From Hyphomicrobiales bacterium (GTDB taxonomy: Bacteria > Pseudomonadota > Alphaproteobacteria > Rhizobiales > Beijerinckiaceae), in contig JAQGKD010000114.1 in assembly GCA_028290285.1 (NCBI GenBank), forward strand, positions 1-64,000: a stretch of DNA of 64,000 bases, written 5' to 3'. The number at the start of each line of letters is the position of its first letter. The first letter of the stretch is position 1. Positions 43,656 through 53,642 of this stretch are shown here, piece by piece. The notes beneath the pieces are model-generated. The model did no database searches. It was given only the letters and a program-made list of their open reading frames with translations, and was not told the DNA's origin. The translations under genes were made by a program, and so were the position numbers.

Positions 43656-45589
43656 GTGTATTGAATTCGCCCCGTGCCGCCATACGCGCGCACGCCGCGT
43701 GACAGTTGCGTGTCGAAAGATGCTGTAACTGCGAGCCCCTTTGCCACTCTGATTTCCGGCCCTGCCGAGAGTAGCAGAGCATTGTGCGCCCCTGGCGCTC
43801 CGGCGACTGAAAAAGCGGACCCTGAAAGCGCCTGGAAGGAAGCGACGGCCTGTGCACTCGGTGAGAAATCGTGCATCCACGCAGCGCGGGCTCGAAGGCG
43901 CAACGTCATTTCATTGAGGGCGGCCACAGTCTGGTCGATTCGGAGCCCGAGCTGGCTGCGCGTCGACGTGGTGGTCCGCGCGTCGTAGTCGAGCGCGAAA
44001 ATAGAGGGCCCGTTGACGCCCTGTTCTCTGTAGGATGGGATCGCGAACGTTTGCACCCCCAACGATGCGTAGGGCGTGAGCCATTCGAGACGGTAGCCAG
44101 CTTCCACCTGGCCGGCGAAGTTGTTCGCGCTGAAAGCGGCCGTGAGCCGTTCGTTTCCGGCAATCGTCACGTTCCGGGTCGTGGACACATCGTGCCACGC
44201 GTAAGCGACGGCGGATGTCAAATAGGCAGAACCAAAGTCCGTCCGGCTGTAGAGCGCAGCATGGAACATCTCACTGCGCCCACCGCCAAGTCCGTCGGCA
44301 ACGCCAAAGCGGGTGGCCCCGCCGCCCACCGCAAAGCCGAGCTTGGTATCAGGCGTGACACGTGTCTCGGCGCCAGCCGCGAAGCCCAAGGTGCGGGTGG
44401 TGAGATCGTGGCTTCCCTGGCCTGCATCGCCGGCGATGTTACTCTGCCCGCCGTAACCCGCGCCCCACATACGCCAGCGGCGCTGCTCAGGAGCGACCCG
44501 CGGCGCTATCCGGTCCATAGTTCCAAATGGCGAACCTGCTGCCGGGCCAAACAGCGACGGCCCATAGCCAAGCGCCCTGACCGTGTTGCTGCCGAGGCCC
44601 TCGCGCCTGTCCGGAACGACAGCAGCCGGCGCGACCGCGACATCGTCTTCGTAGGCTGCGTCAAACAAGCGAGACATGAAGGCGTTCGTCGCCTCAATGC
44701 CGGTCGGCGCTACGGCCGCGCCTGCTTCACCTGCCAGTTGTGCGGTGGCAGCAGCAAACTCCGCCGGCGACAGAGCGTCAGGAACGACCTGGAAGGCCAG
44801 AGGCAAAATCCCACCACTCGCCACATATTTGTCGATCGCAGCACTTACAGCGCGGTCGTTTCCCGTCGCGGTTGAGGACAGTGCCGAACCGTAAGTGGCC
44901 GCAGCCAGGGCGCAGACAGAGATCCGATTGGTGTCTAAAGTCACGGCCCCATTGCGAGCGAGCGCGGCGCCGCAATCGATGCTGGCGCCCGTGACGAGCG
45001 TTATGCTGGTCAAAGCCAGGATCTGACCCGCGAAAGTCGTTGCTGCACCGAGCGTCGCGGAACTTCCGACGCGGAAGTAAACGTTGGCGCCTTGCGCACC
45101 ATTGATCAACTGCACAGCCGAATTGGTTGCAGTTGTCAGGGCGCTCCCGACGTTGAAGATAAAGACGGCGTTCGGGTTGCCTTTAGCATCGAGGGTAAGC
45201 GTTCCGGTCAGCTGACTGGCGGAGTTGAAGCTGTAAACCCCTGGCGTCAGCGTGCGCCCGCCAAGGTCGAGGCCAGTCAGGTCGGCGGTCGCAGGTCGGC
45301 CAGCCAAGACGCCATACGCGGTGGCGAGATCGTTTTGCGCCCGCAGCGCCACCTCGTTGTTCTGATAGACGGCAAACGGCGGAGTTATAGTTGCGGGCGG
45401 AAACCCGGTAACGGCGCTCCCCGGGCTCAGTCCGACGTTGCCGCCGATCACGCTCGGTCCCGTGTTTGTAATTGTAGAGCCGGCAAGAACAGCAAAGCTA
45501 TCGAGGCTTTGAGCCTGCGCGGAAAGGCTCGTCAGCATTAGAGCCGAGATCCGCATCAGCACCGCCGCCGCGCGTATGGGTGCCCGCAT
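43649..45589 (-). CDS. Autotransporter with ice-binding-like (DUF3494) passenger
   Basis: 646 aa from ATG 45589, preceded by TTGGAAAGG. Signal peptide ends near SLSAQA. Passenger (about 30-230) has the ice-binding-like beta-helix start SFAVLAGSTITNTGPSVI and NVGLSPGSAVTGFPP, with AVFIFNVGSAL and ANVYFRVGSSATLGAATTF. Residues about 365-646 form an autotransporter beta-barrel (MWGAGYGGQSNIAGDAG, ending in GRIQYTW). Likely an outer-membrane adhesin or surface protein; ice binding itself is not shown. The LD-transpeptidase gene overlaps its 3' end. Confidence 0.85.
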   Translation of the reverse strand: MRAPIRAAAVLMRISALMLTSLSAQAQSLDSFAVLAGSTITNTGPSVIGGNVGLSPGSAVTGFPPATITPPFAVYQNNEVALRAQNDLATAYGVLAGRPATADLTGLDLGGRTLTPGVYSFNSASQLTGTLTLDAKGNPNAVFIFNVGSALTTATNSAVQLINGAQGANVYFRVGSSATLGAATTFAGQILALTSITLVTGASIDCGAALARNGAVTLDTNRISVCALAAATYGSALSSTATGNDRAVSAAIDKYVASGGILPLAFQVVPDALSPAEFAAATAQLAGEAGAAVAPTGIEATNAFMSRLFDAAYEDDVAVAPAAVVPDRREGLGSNTVRALGYGPSLFGPAAGSPFGTMDRIAPRVAPEQRRWRMWGAGYGGQSNIAGDAGQGSHDLTTRTLGFAAGAETRVTPDTKLGFAVGGGATRFGVADGLGGGRSEMFHAALYSRTDFGSAYLTSAVAYAWHDVSTTRNVTIAGNERLTAAFSANNFAGQVEAGYRLEWLTPYASLGVQTFAIPSYREQGVNGPSIFALDYDARTTTSTRSQLGLRIDQTVAALNEMTLRLRARAAWMHDFSPSAQAVASFQALSGSAFSVAGAPGAHNALLLSAGPEIRVAKGLAVTASFDTQLSRGVRAYGGTGRIQYTW

Positions 45590-45817
45590 AGAGAAGCCTT
45601 TCCAAGCCAGAGCAATATGACGTTCGATCCGCTCCGTGGTCCTCCGGTCGCGAATCAACGGGGAATTATCCTTTCGTACCAGAAAGATGCACCTAAGATG
45701 TTACGAAGGCGCTCATTTGTTTAGATAAAATATACAGGACCGGGCGCCCCGCCAGCCGGCGTGCCTGTCGCCGGTTAGCGGATCCTTATTGTCCCGCCGC
45801 GCACGACCGCGGCCTGC

Positions 45818-46546
45818 TTAAGGGGCTGCGAACAGCGCATCGTTTCGATTGCGCCAGGCCTCGTCCGACAGCCAGCGGTAATCCTGGTCCGGCATCAGCG
45901 GGAGCGTCTTTACTCTTGCATCGGTCATGGGAAGGAAGAAGCTCACGCGCTCCTGGGATACCTTGAGCGACTTGATTGGGACGACGATGCTGTCCTTGCC
46001 AGGCGTGAAGAACCCGCCCGAGGCAACGATGGCGTAGTCCCTCCTGTCCTTGGTGCCGAACACGAGGTTCCTGACCTCGCCGATGATCTTGTCGTCGGAG
46101 CTGCGCACCTCAGCGCCGATGATTTCATCCGCGCGCAGGCCGGGCGCGAGGTCTTCGATGCTGACGAGCGGCTTAGCGCCTTTCTGGTCCCTCTCGCCTT
46201 TCGCGCCACCCCGAGCCGCTTGCGGCTGCCTGGCGTCCATCTGCGCTTCCGCCTCGTCCTCGTCATTGCCGCCGAGCGTCTCCATTGGCGGTCCGGAAAC
46301 GAGTTCGCGGATCGTCGCCACGAGCCGCTCGCATTCGTCCTGACGACCATACGACCAAAGGGTGAATGCTGCGTCGCGCAGACTGCGAAGGTCCCGCACT
46401 GTCTGTCGGTTCGCCGCACCATGGAATTCCGGACGCTTGCGGATCGCCTCCTCCAGCTTGGCGTCCGAGATCTGGCATTCGGCGAATGCCTGGCTCCCCG
46501 TGAGGACCAGCAGCGCCAGAGGCAGCAATCTTTTGATAGGTTTCAT
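45818..46546 (-). CDS. Secreted PRC-barrel domain protein
   Basis: 242 aa from ATG 46546. Signal peptide ends at SQAFAEC. A helical N-terminal part (about 25-100) carries CQISDAKLEEAIRKRPEF; a PRC-barrel-like domain follows (about 125-215: LRADEIIGAEVRSSDDKIIGEV, FGTKDRRDYAIVASGG, DSIVVPIKSLKV). PRC-barrel proteins are common in rhizobial periplasms, often with no known function. Ribosome site is weak; a longer start at 46642 adds a non-leader extension and is less likely. Confidence 0.8.
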   Translation of the reverse strand: MKPIKRLLPLALLVLTGSQAFAECQISDAKLEEAIRKRPEFHGAANRQTVRDLRSLRDAAFTLWSYGRQDECERLVATIRELVSGPPMETLGGNDEDEAEAQMDARQPQAARGGAKGERDQKGAKPLVSIEDLAPGLRADEIIGAEVRSSDDKIIGEVRNLVFGTKDRRDYAIVASGGFFTPGKDSIVVPIKSLKVSQERVSFFLPMTDARVKTLPLMPDQDYRWLSDEAWRNRNDALFAAP

Positions 46547-47128
46547 GTGATTCCGATCGTAAGCGCAGCTTGAAGGACGAATTGTCCCTCGTAACAAGGT
46601 TGATCTTGCAAGCGTGGTGCATCGATTCGTTGCAGTTTTCAACCGCTCGCTCCGTCGTATGAGTTTTCTGCGTCGGATGTGTCCTCAGACACGCAGGTTC
46701 AAAGCTGCGCCGTACATTAAGAGAGCCTGAACGTGTAAAACATGGTTTGGCCGCCACCGCATCTCAATGCCGTTCAAAGCGGAGCGGCGACGGCGGGGCA
46801 AACTTGGGCCATTTGTTGCGTATCTTCGAACGGAGATCGAGCGCAAGGCAGGCCCCGCCAACGCGCCAATGCGGGCCCCCTCGCGCCCGGCATGTGCTTC
46901 CAGCACCAACTGGCAACGCAGCCATGCAGGCCAAGCCTACGGTTGTCGTCTCTTTCGCAGCCCTGGCTCCGCTGCGGTTTGGGCGCAACGACAAAGATCG
47001 GAGTTGCTTACTTAATCAGGCTGTGGGAGCCGACGTTCAGGGATCGTCTCTTCCGCGACGATGTTACTATCTGGCGCAAGAATGTACCGCGCCGCGCGCC
47101 GCTGTGAAATCCATGTGCGACTAAGGAG
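46547..47128. other. Intergenic region without a recognisable gene
   Basis: 582 bp between divergent PRC-barrel and antiporter genes. Several short overlapping frames on both strands (46.7-47.1 kb) contradict each other and none resembles a family. A degenerate remnant cannot be excluded. Confidence 0.5.
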
Positions 47129-48418
47129 ATGCTCACCTTGCTTTCGCTCCTCGAGATAGCGGCGGTATTGCTGACACTCTCCGCGCTGTTCGGATGGCTT
47201 AACCACAAGCTGCTGCAACTGCCTCACTCGATCGGCCTCCTGGTCATCAGCGTGGCATCGTCTTTCGTGCTCATCGGCGTCGATTTGCTGTTCCCGCACC
47301 AGCACCTGTACGACGTGCTCACCCAGACCCTTAAGCAGATCGACTTCGCCGCGTTGGTGATGAACGGCATGTTGGCGTTCCTCCTCTTTGCTGGAGCGCT
47401 TCAGGTCGACTACGGACGCTTGCGAGCCAGATGGTTTCCCGTCCTTGTTCTCGCGGGCGTGGGCACCGTTCTGTCCACCGGATTGGTTGGAGTCGGCCTT
47501 TATGCGTTTGCCGCGATGATCGGCCAGCACATACCCCTGATCTGGGCGCTTGTTTTTGGCGCGATCATCAGCCCCACCGACCCCGTCGCCGTCATCAGCA
47601 CACTCAAAAACGTTCGGGTTCCGCCGAACCTCGAAGCGGAGATGCAGGGCGAGTCGTTGTTTAATGACGGTGTCGGTGTCGTTCTTTTCACCCTCATGGT
47701 GCTCTTCGCGAGAGGGGGGAGCCCCGAGGAAACGAGCGCTTCCGCGATTTCAAAACTTCTGATCGCCGAGGCGGGGGGAGGCCTTCTGCTCGGGCTCGTC
47801 ACCGGCTACGTGGCATACTGGGCGATGCGCCTGATCGACGATTATGCAATCGAGGTGTTGATCTCGCTCGCACTGGTGACCGCGACCTATGCGCTCGCAC
47901 AAAGACTGCACCTTAGTGGACCGCTCTCCATGGTCTCGGCCGGACTTCTGATCGGGGAGCGTGGCCCCGGAGACGCCATGAGTGAACGCACACAGACCTA
48001 CGTGTTCGGACTTTGGACGCTCATTGATGAAGTCCTCAACTCGGTACTGTTCCTCCTGATCGGGCTGGAGGTGCTTGTCGTGCAGGCCTCCACAGCAACC
48101 GTGGCACTTGCGGCCGCTGCGCCCGTCATCGTGCTCGTATCGAGAATATTGTCGATCTCGGTGCCGCTGCTGCTCGTGCCCTGGAGCAGAACCATGTCAG
48201 CAAGCCGCCTGCCGTTCTTGACGTGGGCCGGCATTCGCGGCGGCATTTCGGTTGCGCTAGCTCTCTCGATACCCGAGACGGAATCGAAAGGTCTAATCCT
48301 GACGGCCACCTACGCGGTTGTCCTGTTCAGCGTCATCGTACAAGGCTCGACGCTGAAGTGGGTCGCCGAGCGCACATTGCCGCAAGGGGGCGACCTGTCG
48401 GATGAGACTGGGGCCTGA
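47129..48418 (+). CDS. CPA1-family Na+/H+ antiporter (NhaP-like)
   Basis: About 429 aa, 11-12 membrane helices. Family motifs: FGAIISPTDPVAVIS and GESLFNDGVGVVLFTLM, which carry the ion-binding Asp residues of CPA1 exchangers, and WAGIRGGISVALALSIP. Exchanges Na+ or K+ for H+. Start is ambiguous: AAGGAG directly abuts the ATG at 47129, while a TTG at 47138 lies nine bases downstream of it, so the TTG (MLSLLEIAAV) is likely the true start. Confidence 0.9.
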   Translation: MLTLLSLLEIAAVLLTLSALFGWLNHKLLQLPHSIGLLVISVASSFVLIGVDLLFPHQHLYDVLTQTLKQIDFAALVMNGMLAFLLFAGALQVDYGRLRARWFPVLVLAGVGTVLSTGLVGVGLYAFAAMIGQHIPLIWALVFGAIISPTDPVAVISTLKNVRVPPNLEAEMQGESLFNDGVGVVLFTLMVLFARGGSPEETSASAISKLLIAEAGGGLLLGLVTGYVAYWAMRLIDDYAIEVLISLALVTATYALAQRLHLSGPLSMVSAGLLIGERGPGDAMSERTQTYVFGLWTLIDEVLNSVLFLLIGLEVLVVQASTATVALAAAAPVIVLVSRILSISVPLLLVPWSRTMSASRLPFLTWAGIRGGISVALALSIPETESKGLILTATYAVVLFSVIVQGSTLKWVAERTLPQGGDLSDETGA

Positions 48419-48506
48419 CGATGCGACAATGTGTGGAGGGGACATGTGCAGCACCGCTGATCACTTCTTTCGGTGAAGCCTAGGTCATCCATGCAACCCA
48501 GACGTA

Positions 48507-49481
48507 TCATTTTCCGCGGGGCGGAATCTGAATAAACTGCGCAATTTGATCTGCGTTCAGCGGTGCTGATACGTATTTGAAATCCACCGCGCTCGCCATT
48601 ATGCCGGCCAGGTCGGAGACTTTGTCCGGGTTGATACCCGCCTTCGTGACGAATTCATCCATCGTACGCTTCGCGACCGGAACCGGCACTGAAGCCCAGT
48701 CCGCATAAGCCTTGACGCCTTCCTGTGTCGAATACATCCAGTCGATCGTCTCGCGATATGCGTCCATGTAGCGCTTCACGACGTCCGGCTTGCTGCGCAG
48801 CAGATCGGAATGTGCGATGATGACGCGTGAGGTCTGGCCGGCAAGCACAGGCACGTCCGATGCGCGCCAGAGCGTGCGAATCTTGCCTTGCTCCAGTGCT
48901 TCGACTCCGAATGGCGCACCGGACCAACCGACGTCGATTTGTCCGCTCATCACCTGCGTGAAGGTCGCGGGCCCTGTTCCAGTGGCTGTGGGCTTGAAGG
49001 AGACGCCGAGGTATTTTTGCATTTGCAGAACGACATTATGAGCCGACGATCCGTTCGTCGAGTAGGACACGGTCTTGCCGGCGGCGTCTTTGGGCTCCCG
49101 TATTGGGGCATCGGCCCGCACGTACCAGAACAGGTTTGCGTCGCCCGTGAAGCTCGCGCCAATGACACGGATGGGCGCGCCCTTCGCGTAGGCGCCCACC
49201 GCGCCGAGTAGTCCGGTGGCGACGCCGATATCGGCGCTGCCCGAGATTACCGTCTGCTGAGTCTCACCGCTGCCGGCAGTGTAGAAGATATCGAGATCGA
49301 TCCCGTGCTTTCTGAAGATGCCTGCCAGCTGCCCTGCTTCGGACACGCCGGACTCCCCGAGCCCCTTGCCGCCAATGGCTACCTTCAACTTGTCGAGGGG
49401 CTGCGCGGATGCACTCGCCACGGACATGCTGAACGTCCCCGCTAACGCGAGCATGATGGATGCACGAAACAACTGCTTCAT
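48507..49481 (-). CDS. NMT1/THI5-like ABC substrate-binding protein
   Basis: 324 aa from ATG 49481. A signal peptide ends at ASASAQ. NitT/TauT-type fold: KLKVAIGGKGLGESGV, FRKHGIDLDIFYTAGSGET, VISGSADIGVATGL. Related proteins bind aliphatic sulfonates, nitrate, thiamine precursors or aromatic acids. No ABC ATPase or permease is in this unit; it follows MFS and MBL genes (38-bp gap), so it may act as a carrier for an unlinked transporter. Confidence 0.9.
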   Translation of the reverse strand: MKQLFRASIMLALAGTFSMSVASASAQPLDKLKVAIGGKGLGESGVSEAGQLAGIFRKHGIDLDIFYTAGSGETQQTVISGSADIGVATGLLGAVGAYAKGAPIRVIGASFTGDANLFWYVRADAPIREPKDAAGKTVSYSTNGSSAHNVVLQMQKYLGVSFKPTATGTGPATFTQVMSGQIDVGWSGAPFGVEALEQGKIRTLWRASDVPVLAGQTSRVIIAHSDLLRSKPDVVKRYMDAYRETIDWMYSTQEGVKAYADWASVPVPVAKRTMDEFVTKAGINPDKVSDLAGIMASAVDFKYVSAPLNADQIAQFIQIPPRGK

Positions 49482-49519
49482 TGAAAACCTCTTCGACCGG
49501 ATCGATGTCGCCGCTCGCA

Positions 49520-50377
49520 TCATGCGGGCTCGAATCGATACCCTGCATCCGTCTTCGACAGGTAACCCACGCCGGGCGCGTTCACGTGCGCGCCAGCAAC
49601 GGCGAGATGCTCCGTGGCGATCAAGTCGAGCATGCGGAGGCGCGATGCTCTTGCGAGATCGGCATCCAGATCGTATTTCACCGCGCTCTGGGGATAAGGG
49701 ATCTGGATTGCCGAGAAGTGCACGAGGTCCCCCCACGCGATGAGGTCTTCGCGTCCTGTCTCGATGCGCCAGCACGTATGGCCCGGCGAATGCCCGGGTG
49801 CTAAAATCGGCGAACAACCCATGAGTTCCTGCCCGTCGCGCATCAGCCGGACGCGGTCGAGGTAAGGCTTCATGTTTATTTTGTTGCGTGCCCGGGTCCG
49901 CTTGAGCGCGTCGGATTCTTCGGCGGCCCCATCGCGCATCCAAAAATCGAACTCGACTTCGTGGACGACGATCTCCGCATTCGGGAAGATCGCCCGATGA
50001 TTGTCATCGACCAGGCCATTGGCGTGATCGGGATGAAGATGCGTGAGCAGAATGTGAGTGATGGCGCTCGGCTCGAAACCGGCACTCCTAAGATTTTCCG
50101 GCAAGCGGCCCAACGTCGGCTGCATCGTATTGCCGGCGCCGGCATCTATCAGGATGGTCGCGCCATCACGTTGAAAGAGGAAATTATTGACGGGAATAAG
50201 AATCGAACCATCGTCCGTGGCACCGGCGATTTCACTCGCCTCCTCTCGGGCCATGCCGAGAACGAAGTCGACAGAACTCTTGAGAACACCATCGTCGATA
50301 CACGTGATATCGACATCGCCTACCCGGAAGATTTTAGCCACACGCTGCTCCTGTCGGATACCGGATTCAAAATCCAT
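49520..50377 (-). CDS. Metallo-beta-lactamase-fold hydrolase
   Basis: 285 aa with zinc motif THLHPDHANGL, AGHSPGHTCW and a WGDLVHF metal Asp, as in AHL lactonase or quinone/lactone-hydrolase relatives. Its start overlaps the MFS gene stop by 11 bp, so it is co-translated. Function as a lactonase or ester hydrolase on the transported compound is inferred. Confidence 0.9.
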   Translation of the reverse strand: MDFESGIRQEQRVAKIFRVGDVDITCIDDGVLKSSVDFVLGMAREEASEIAGATDDGSILIPVNNFLFQRDGATILIDAGAGNTMQPTLGRLPENLRSAGFEPSAITHILLTHLHPDHANGLVDDNHRAIFPNAEIVVHEVEFDFWMRDGAAEESDALKRTRARNKINMKPYLDRVRLMRDGQELMGCSPILAPGHSPGHTCWRIETGREDLIAWGDLVHFSAIQIPYPQSAVKYDLDADLARASRLRMLDLIATEHLAVAGAHVNAPGVGYLSKTDAGYRFEPA

Positions 50378-51653
50378 CGCGCGCCATCTTGATCATGCAC
50401 CCGCCGGAAATCAGGACTGCCACCGCCAGTACTGCGAAGGCCCCGGTGAAGCCGCCGGTAGCCTGGACGATGTAACCGATCATCGCGGGAGAAAGAGCGC
50501 CAACGAGCTGGGTGACGAAGGCACGCACGCCCTGCGTCTTGCCCATGTCGGTTGCGCTCACGACGCTGTGCATCAACATCTCGGCACAGGCGATGCCAAC
50601 CTGCTGCGCACAAAGCGCACAGATCATGAGAATAACGCTCACCGTCGGACTCGGAGCCAGCGCTGCTCCCATGAGAAACAGGCCTGCCAGGACCCAGCCG
50701 ATGCCAGCGAAGGGAGCGCGGCGGAATATCTTGTCCGAGGCAAAGCCTACGAGCAGGATTGTCGCCACCGCGAACCCGAAGATCACGAAAGTCAGATATC
50801 CCGACGTACTGAACGAGAAGTTACGCACCGTGCGAAGATAGGTCGGAAGCCAGATCGACCAGCCCCAGAAGAAGATGGCATTCGACGCGATCGCAATCGT
50901 CGTTAGCCAGAAGCGGTGATTCGTCCAGATGCCGCCGCCCGCGACGAGAGCTTTGCCGGGCGCATCCTCGTTCTTTTCCAACGACCCCTGAACGACGAGT
51001 TCGGCTTCGGCTGCGTTTGCCGATGCATGCCCCTTTGGCCGATCTTTCACCAGAAACCAGATCATCGGCAGCGGGAGGATCAAGGCGAGAAAGCCCATGG
51101 CATAGAACTGCCAGCGCCAGCCGACTAGTACGATGAGCCCCGTAACGATGAGCCCGACAAGCATGGGGCCGATCATGGTTCCGATCCACCAGAACGATGT
51201 CGCGCGACCGCGCTCCTTCAGGGCAAACCAGTTTGCGACCAGGGCGAGCGTGAGTGGATAGAGGGCCGCTTCGCCCGCCCCTAATACAATGCGCGACATG
51301 AGCAGTTGATCGTAGGACTGCGCGGCTCCAGACCAGAAGCAGGTACAAGCCCAGATCAGGAGACTGAGGGCGCAAGTCTTGCGCGCTCCGTATCTATGAA
51401 CCACCCATCCCCAGACCGGTGCGCAGATGCCGTACGCCAGGAAGAGTCCGCTCGATAGCCATCCGAGTTTCGCCTGCTGACCCGCAAGTCCGAGCTCCTG
51501 CAGGAAGCCCTGATCGTTCATCACGATCGCCATGTTGCTCTTGTCGAACATGGAGACGATCCAGACGACGAGGAGCGTGGGGGCGATATGTGTCCAGCGA
51601 ACTCTCGTCGGCTGAATACTCTGCCCGACCGCAGCCGTGGCGGTGATGCTCAT
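50367..51653 (-). CDS. MFS transporter, anion:cation symporter (ACS)-like
   Basis: 428 aa from ATG 51653 (GGGGGAGACGTCAC). Twelve hydrophobic segments; the first, with SMFDKSNMAIVMND, and the loop motif SRIVLGAGEAALYP and FALKERGRATSF resemble ACS members such as galactonate and phthalate carriers. Likely uptake of an organic anion. First gene of the MFS-MBL-SBP unit, divergent from the GMC oxidoreductase (245-bp gap). Confidence 0.92.
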   Translation of the reverse strand: MSITATAAVGQSIQPTRVRWTHIAPTLLVVWIVSMFDKSNMAIVMNDQGFLQELGLAGQQAKLGWLSSGLFLAYGICAPVWGWVVHRYGARKTCALSLLIWACTCFWSGAAQSYDQLLMSRIVLGAGEAALYPLTLALVANWFALKERGRATSFWWIGTMIGPMLVGLIVTGLIVLVGWRWQFYAMGFLALILPLPMIWFLVKDRPKGHASANAAEAELVVQGSLEKNEDAPGKALVAGGGIWTNHRFWLTTIAIASNAIFFWGWSIWLPTYLRTVRNFSFSTSGYLTFVIFGFAVATILLVGFASDKIFRRAPFAGIGWVLAGLFLMGAALAPSPTVSVILMICALCAQQVGIACAEMLMHSVVSATDMGKTQGVRAFVTQLVGALSPAMIGYIVQATGGFTGAFAVLAVAVLISGGCMIKMARDGF

Positions 51654-51898
51654 GTGACGTCTCCCCCAGTCCATCTTGTTCTTTTTTCCGCAGGAGACAA
51701 CCGGCAGGTCAGAACCGGCCATCGCATCGCGCATCGGACATTCGTCGCAAACTCCATTCTGCCTGTCAACGCGGACTATTGCGCCGGCATCGGCTGCAAC
51801 GATCAGCCCTCTGTGCAAATGCAAGTCTGTCCGGTATCGTCCCCCATCAAAGCGGTTTGGCAAACGCCGGTCCTAAAAAACAATATGGGGGGATGCTC

Positions 51899-53536
51899 AT
51901 GGCGCGGGATGTCTTCGACTATGTGATCGTTGGAGCGGGATCTGCTGGTTGCGTCCTGGCCAATCGCCTGTCTGAGGACAAGGAGGTTTCCGTTCTGCTC
52001 CTCGAGGCTGGTACACGCGACATCAACCGCCTGATCTCGATTCCGTTGGGAATGGGCAAGTTGCATCAACACCAGATGCACGATTGGGGATATCACACGG
52101 AGCCAGAGCCAAATCTCGACCAACGCAGCCTGGAGGCGATGCGCGGGAAAGTGCTGGGCGGCTGTTCGTCCGTCAATGTGATGGCATATACGAGGGGAAA
52201 CTGCGGCGATTACGATCGCTGGGCACGGGAGGGTGCGGATGGCTGGTCCTATGACGATGTACTCCCATATTTTCGTCGCGGCGAAACCTGGGAGGGCGGG
52301 GAAAACCCTTGGCGGGGTGGCTCCGGGCCGATAGGGACACAGAGCGCGCGCACGAAAGATCCGATCTTTGCCGCGTGGGCTCAGGCAGGATCCGCCGCAG
52401 GCTATCCCCTCGTGGACGACTACAACGGGGAAACACAGGAAGGTTTTGGACGAGGCCAATACACGATCCGCAATGGCCGGCGTTCCTCTTCGTCACGCGC
52501 GTATCTCAGGCCCGCATGGCGACGCCCCAATCTCAAAGTCGAGACGCATGCTCATGCGCAGAAAATTCTTCTCGAAGGCCGTCGCGCCGTCGGAATCGAG
52601 TTCGAGCAACGCGGCCGTTTGCGGTCCGTCCGCGCGGCACGTGAGGTTCTCGTTGCCAGCGGCACATTCAATTCCCCGCAACTCCTCATGTTGTCCGGAA
52701 TAGGACCTGCCGACCACCTCAAGGAAATGGGCATTCGGCCCATCGCCGATCTTCCCGTCGGCGATAATCTTCAGGACCACCTCGGTGTCTGGATCAGCTG
52801 GTCCAGACAGCGTCCCGGCGCGTTTCACCGCGAGATGCGGTTCGATCGTATGGCCGCCAGCATGCTGAGAGCATATTTATTCGGGACGGGACCTGCGACT
52901 GTTGTGCCTGGCGGACTTCATGCGTTCATCAAAACGAGGCCGGACCTCGATGTTCCCGACATTGAGTTCATGTTCCACACCGTGCCACCGCAGACACGGC
53001 TTTGGTTCCCCGGCATTTCGGCTCCCTACAGCGACGCATATGCGATCCGGCCGACCTTGCTGCATCCAAAGAGCCGCGGTCGCGTGCGCCTGCGTTCGGC
53101 ACAGCCAGGTGATCCCGTGCGCATCTCCTTCGACTTCTTCAAAGCACCCGAGGACCTGCCCGCTCTGCGGGAGGGATTCAAGCGCGCTCGCGAAGTGGGG
53201 GCACAGGCAGCGCTCGACGAGTATCGTGCGGGGGAGCTGTCGCCGGGTGCGCGCGTTCAGACTGATGAGGAGATCGATGCATTCATTCGCCGGACCGCAC
53301 TGACCGCGCATCATCCCGCTGGTACCTGCAAGATGGGCTCGGATGACAGCGCCGTGTGCGATCCGCAACTACGGGTGCGAGGGATAGAGGGATTACGCGT
53401 CTGCGACGCATCAGTGATGCCAGACCTTGTGTCTGCGCACATCAACGCTTGCGTCCTGATGGTTGGCGAGAAAGGGGCCGACCTTGTTCGAAGTCGTTCG
53501 CCCCTCCGGACGACAACCGCCCCTGACCTGGCGTAG
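51899..53536 (+). CDS. GMC-family FAD oxidoreductase (choline/alcohol dehydrogenase-like)
   Basis: 545 aa; start at MARDVFDYVIVGAGSAG, six bases after GGGGGG; an ATG six bases upstream is too close. GMC markers: Rossmann GAGSAGCVLANRLSE, the first GMC signature (RGKVLGGCSSVN), and the C-terminal HHPAGTCKMG with the catalytic His. Oxidises an alcohol to aldehyde or acid. Divergent from MFS and starts the hydrolase-LLM group. Confidence 0.93.
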   Translation: MARDVFDYVIVGAGSAGCVLANRLSEDKEVSVLLLEAGTRDINRLISIPLGMGKLHQHQMHDWGYHTEPEPNLDQRSLEAMRGKVLGGCSSVNVMAYTRGNCGDYDRWAREGADGWSYDDVLPYFRRGETWEGGENPWRGGSGPIGTQSARTKDPIFAAWAQAGSAAGYPLVDDYNGETQEGFGRGQYTIRNGRRSSSSRAYLRPAWRRPNLKVETHAHAQKILLEGRRAVGIEFEQRGRLRSVRAAREVLVASGTFNSPQLLMLSGIGPADHLKEMGIRPIADLPVGDNLQDHLGVWISWSRQRPGAFHREMRFDRMAASMLRAYLFGTGPATVVPGGLHAFIKTRPDLDVPDIEFMFHTVPPQTRLWFPGISAPYSDAYAIRPTLLHPKSRGRVRLRSAQPGDPVRISFDFFKAPEDLPALREGFKRAREVGAQAALDEYRAGELSPGARVQTDEEIDAFIRRTALTAHHPAGTCKMGSDDSAVCDPQLRVRGIEGLRVCDASVMPDLVSAHINACVLMVGEKGADLVRSRSPLRTTTAPDLA

Positions 53537-53642
53537 CGCGTCACGTCGCAATGACAATCTGCACGGCATTCCACTGACGCGAAATGCGTGGGCGTGCCGG
53601 CTTTTCTGCCGATGAGATCGCTGCCTGACAGGAGATTGGGCT

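Noticed and set aside
46742-47124. Two overlapping plus-strand frames before the antiporter gene
   Set aside because: They contradict each other and a minus-strand frame; no homology recognised.
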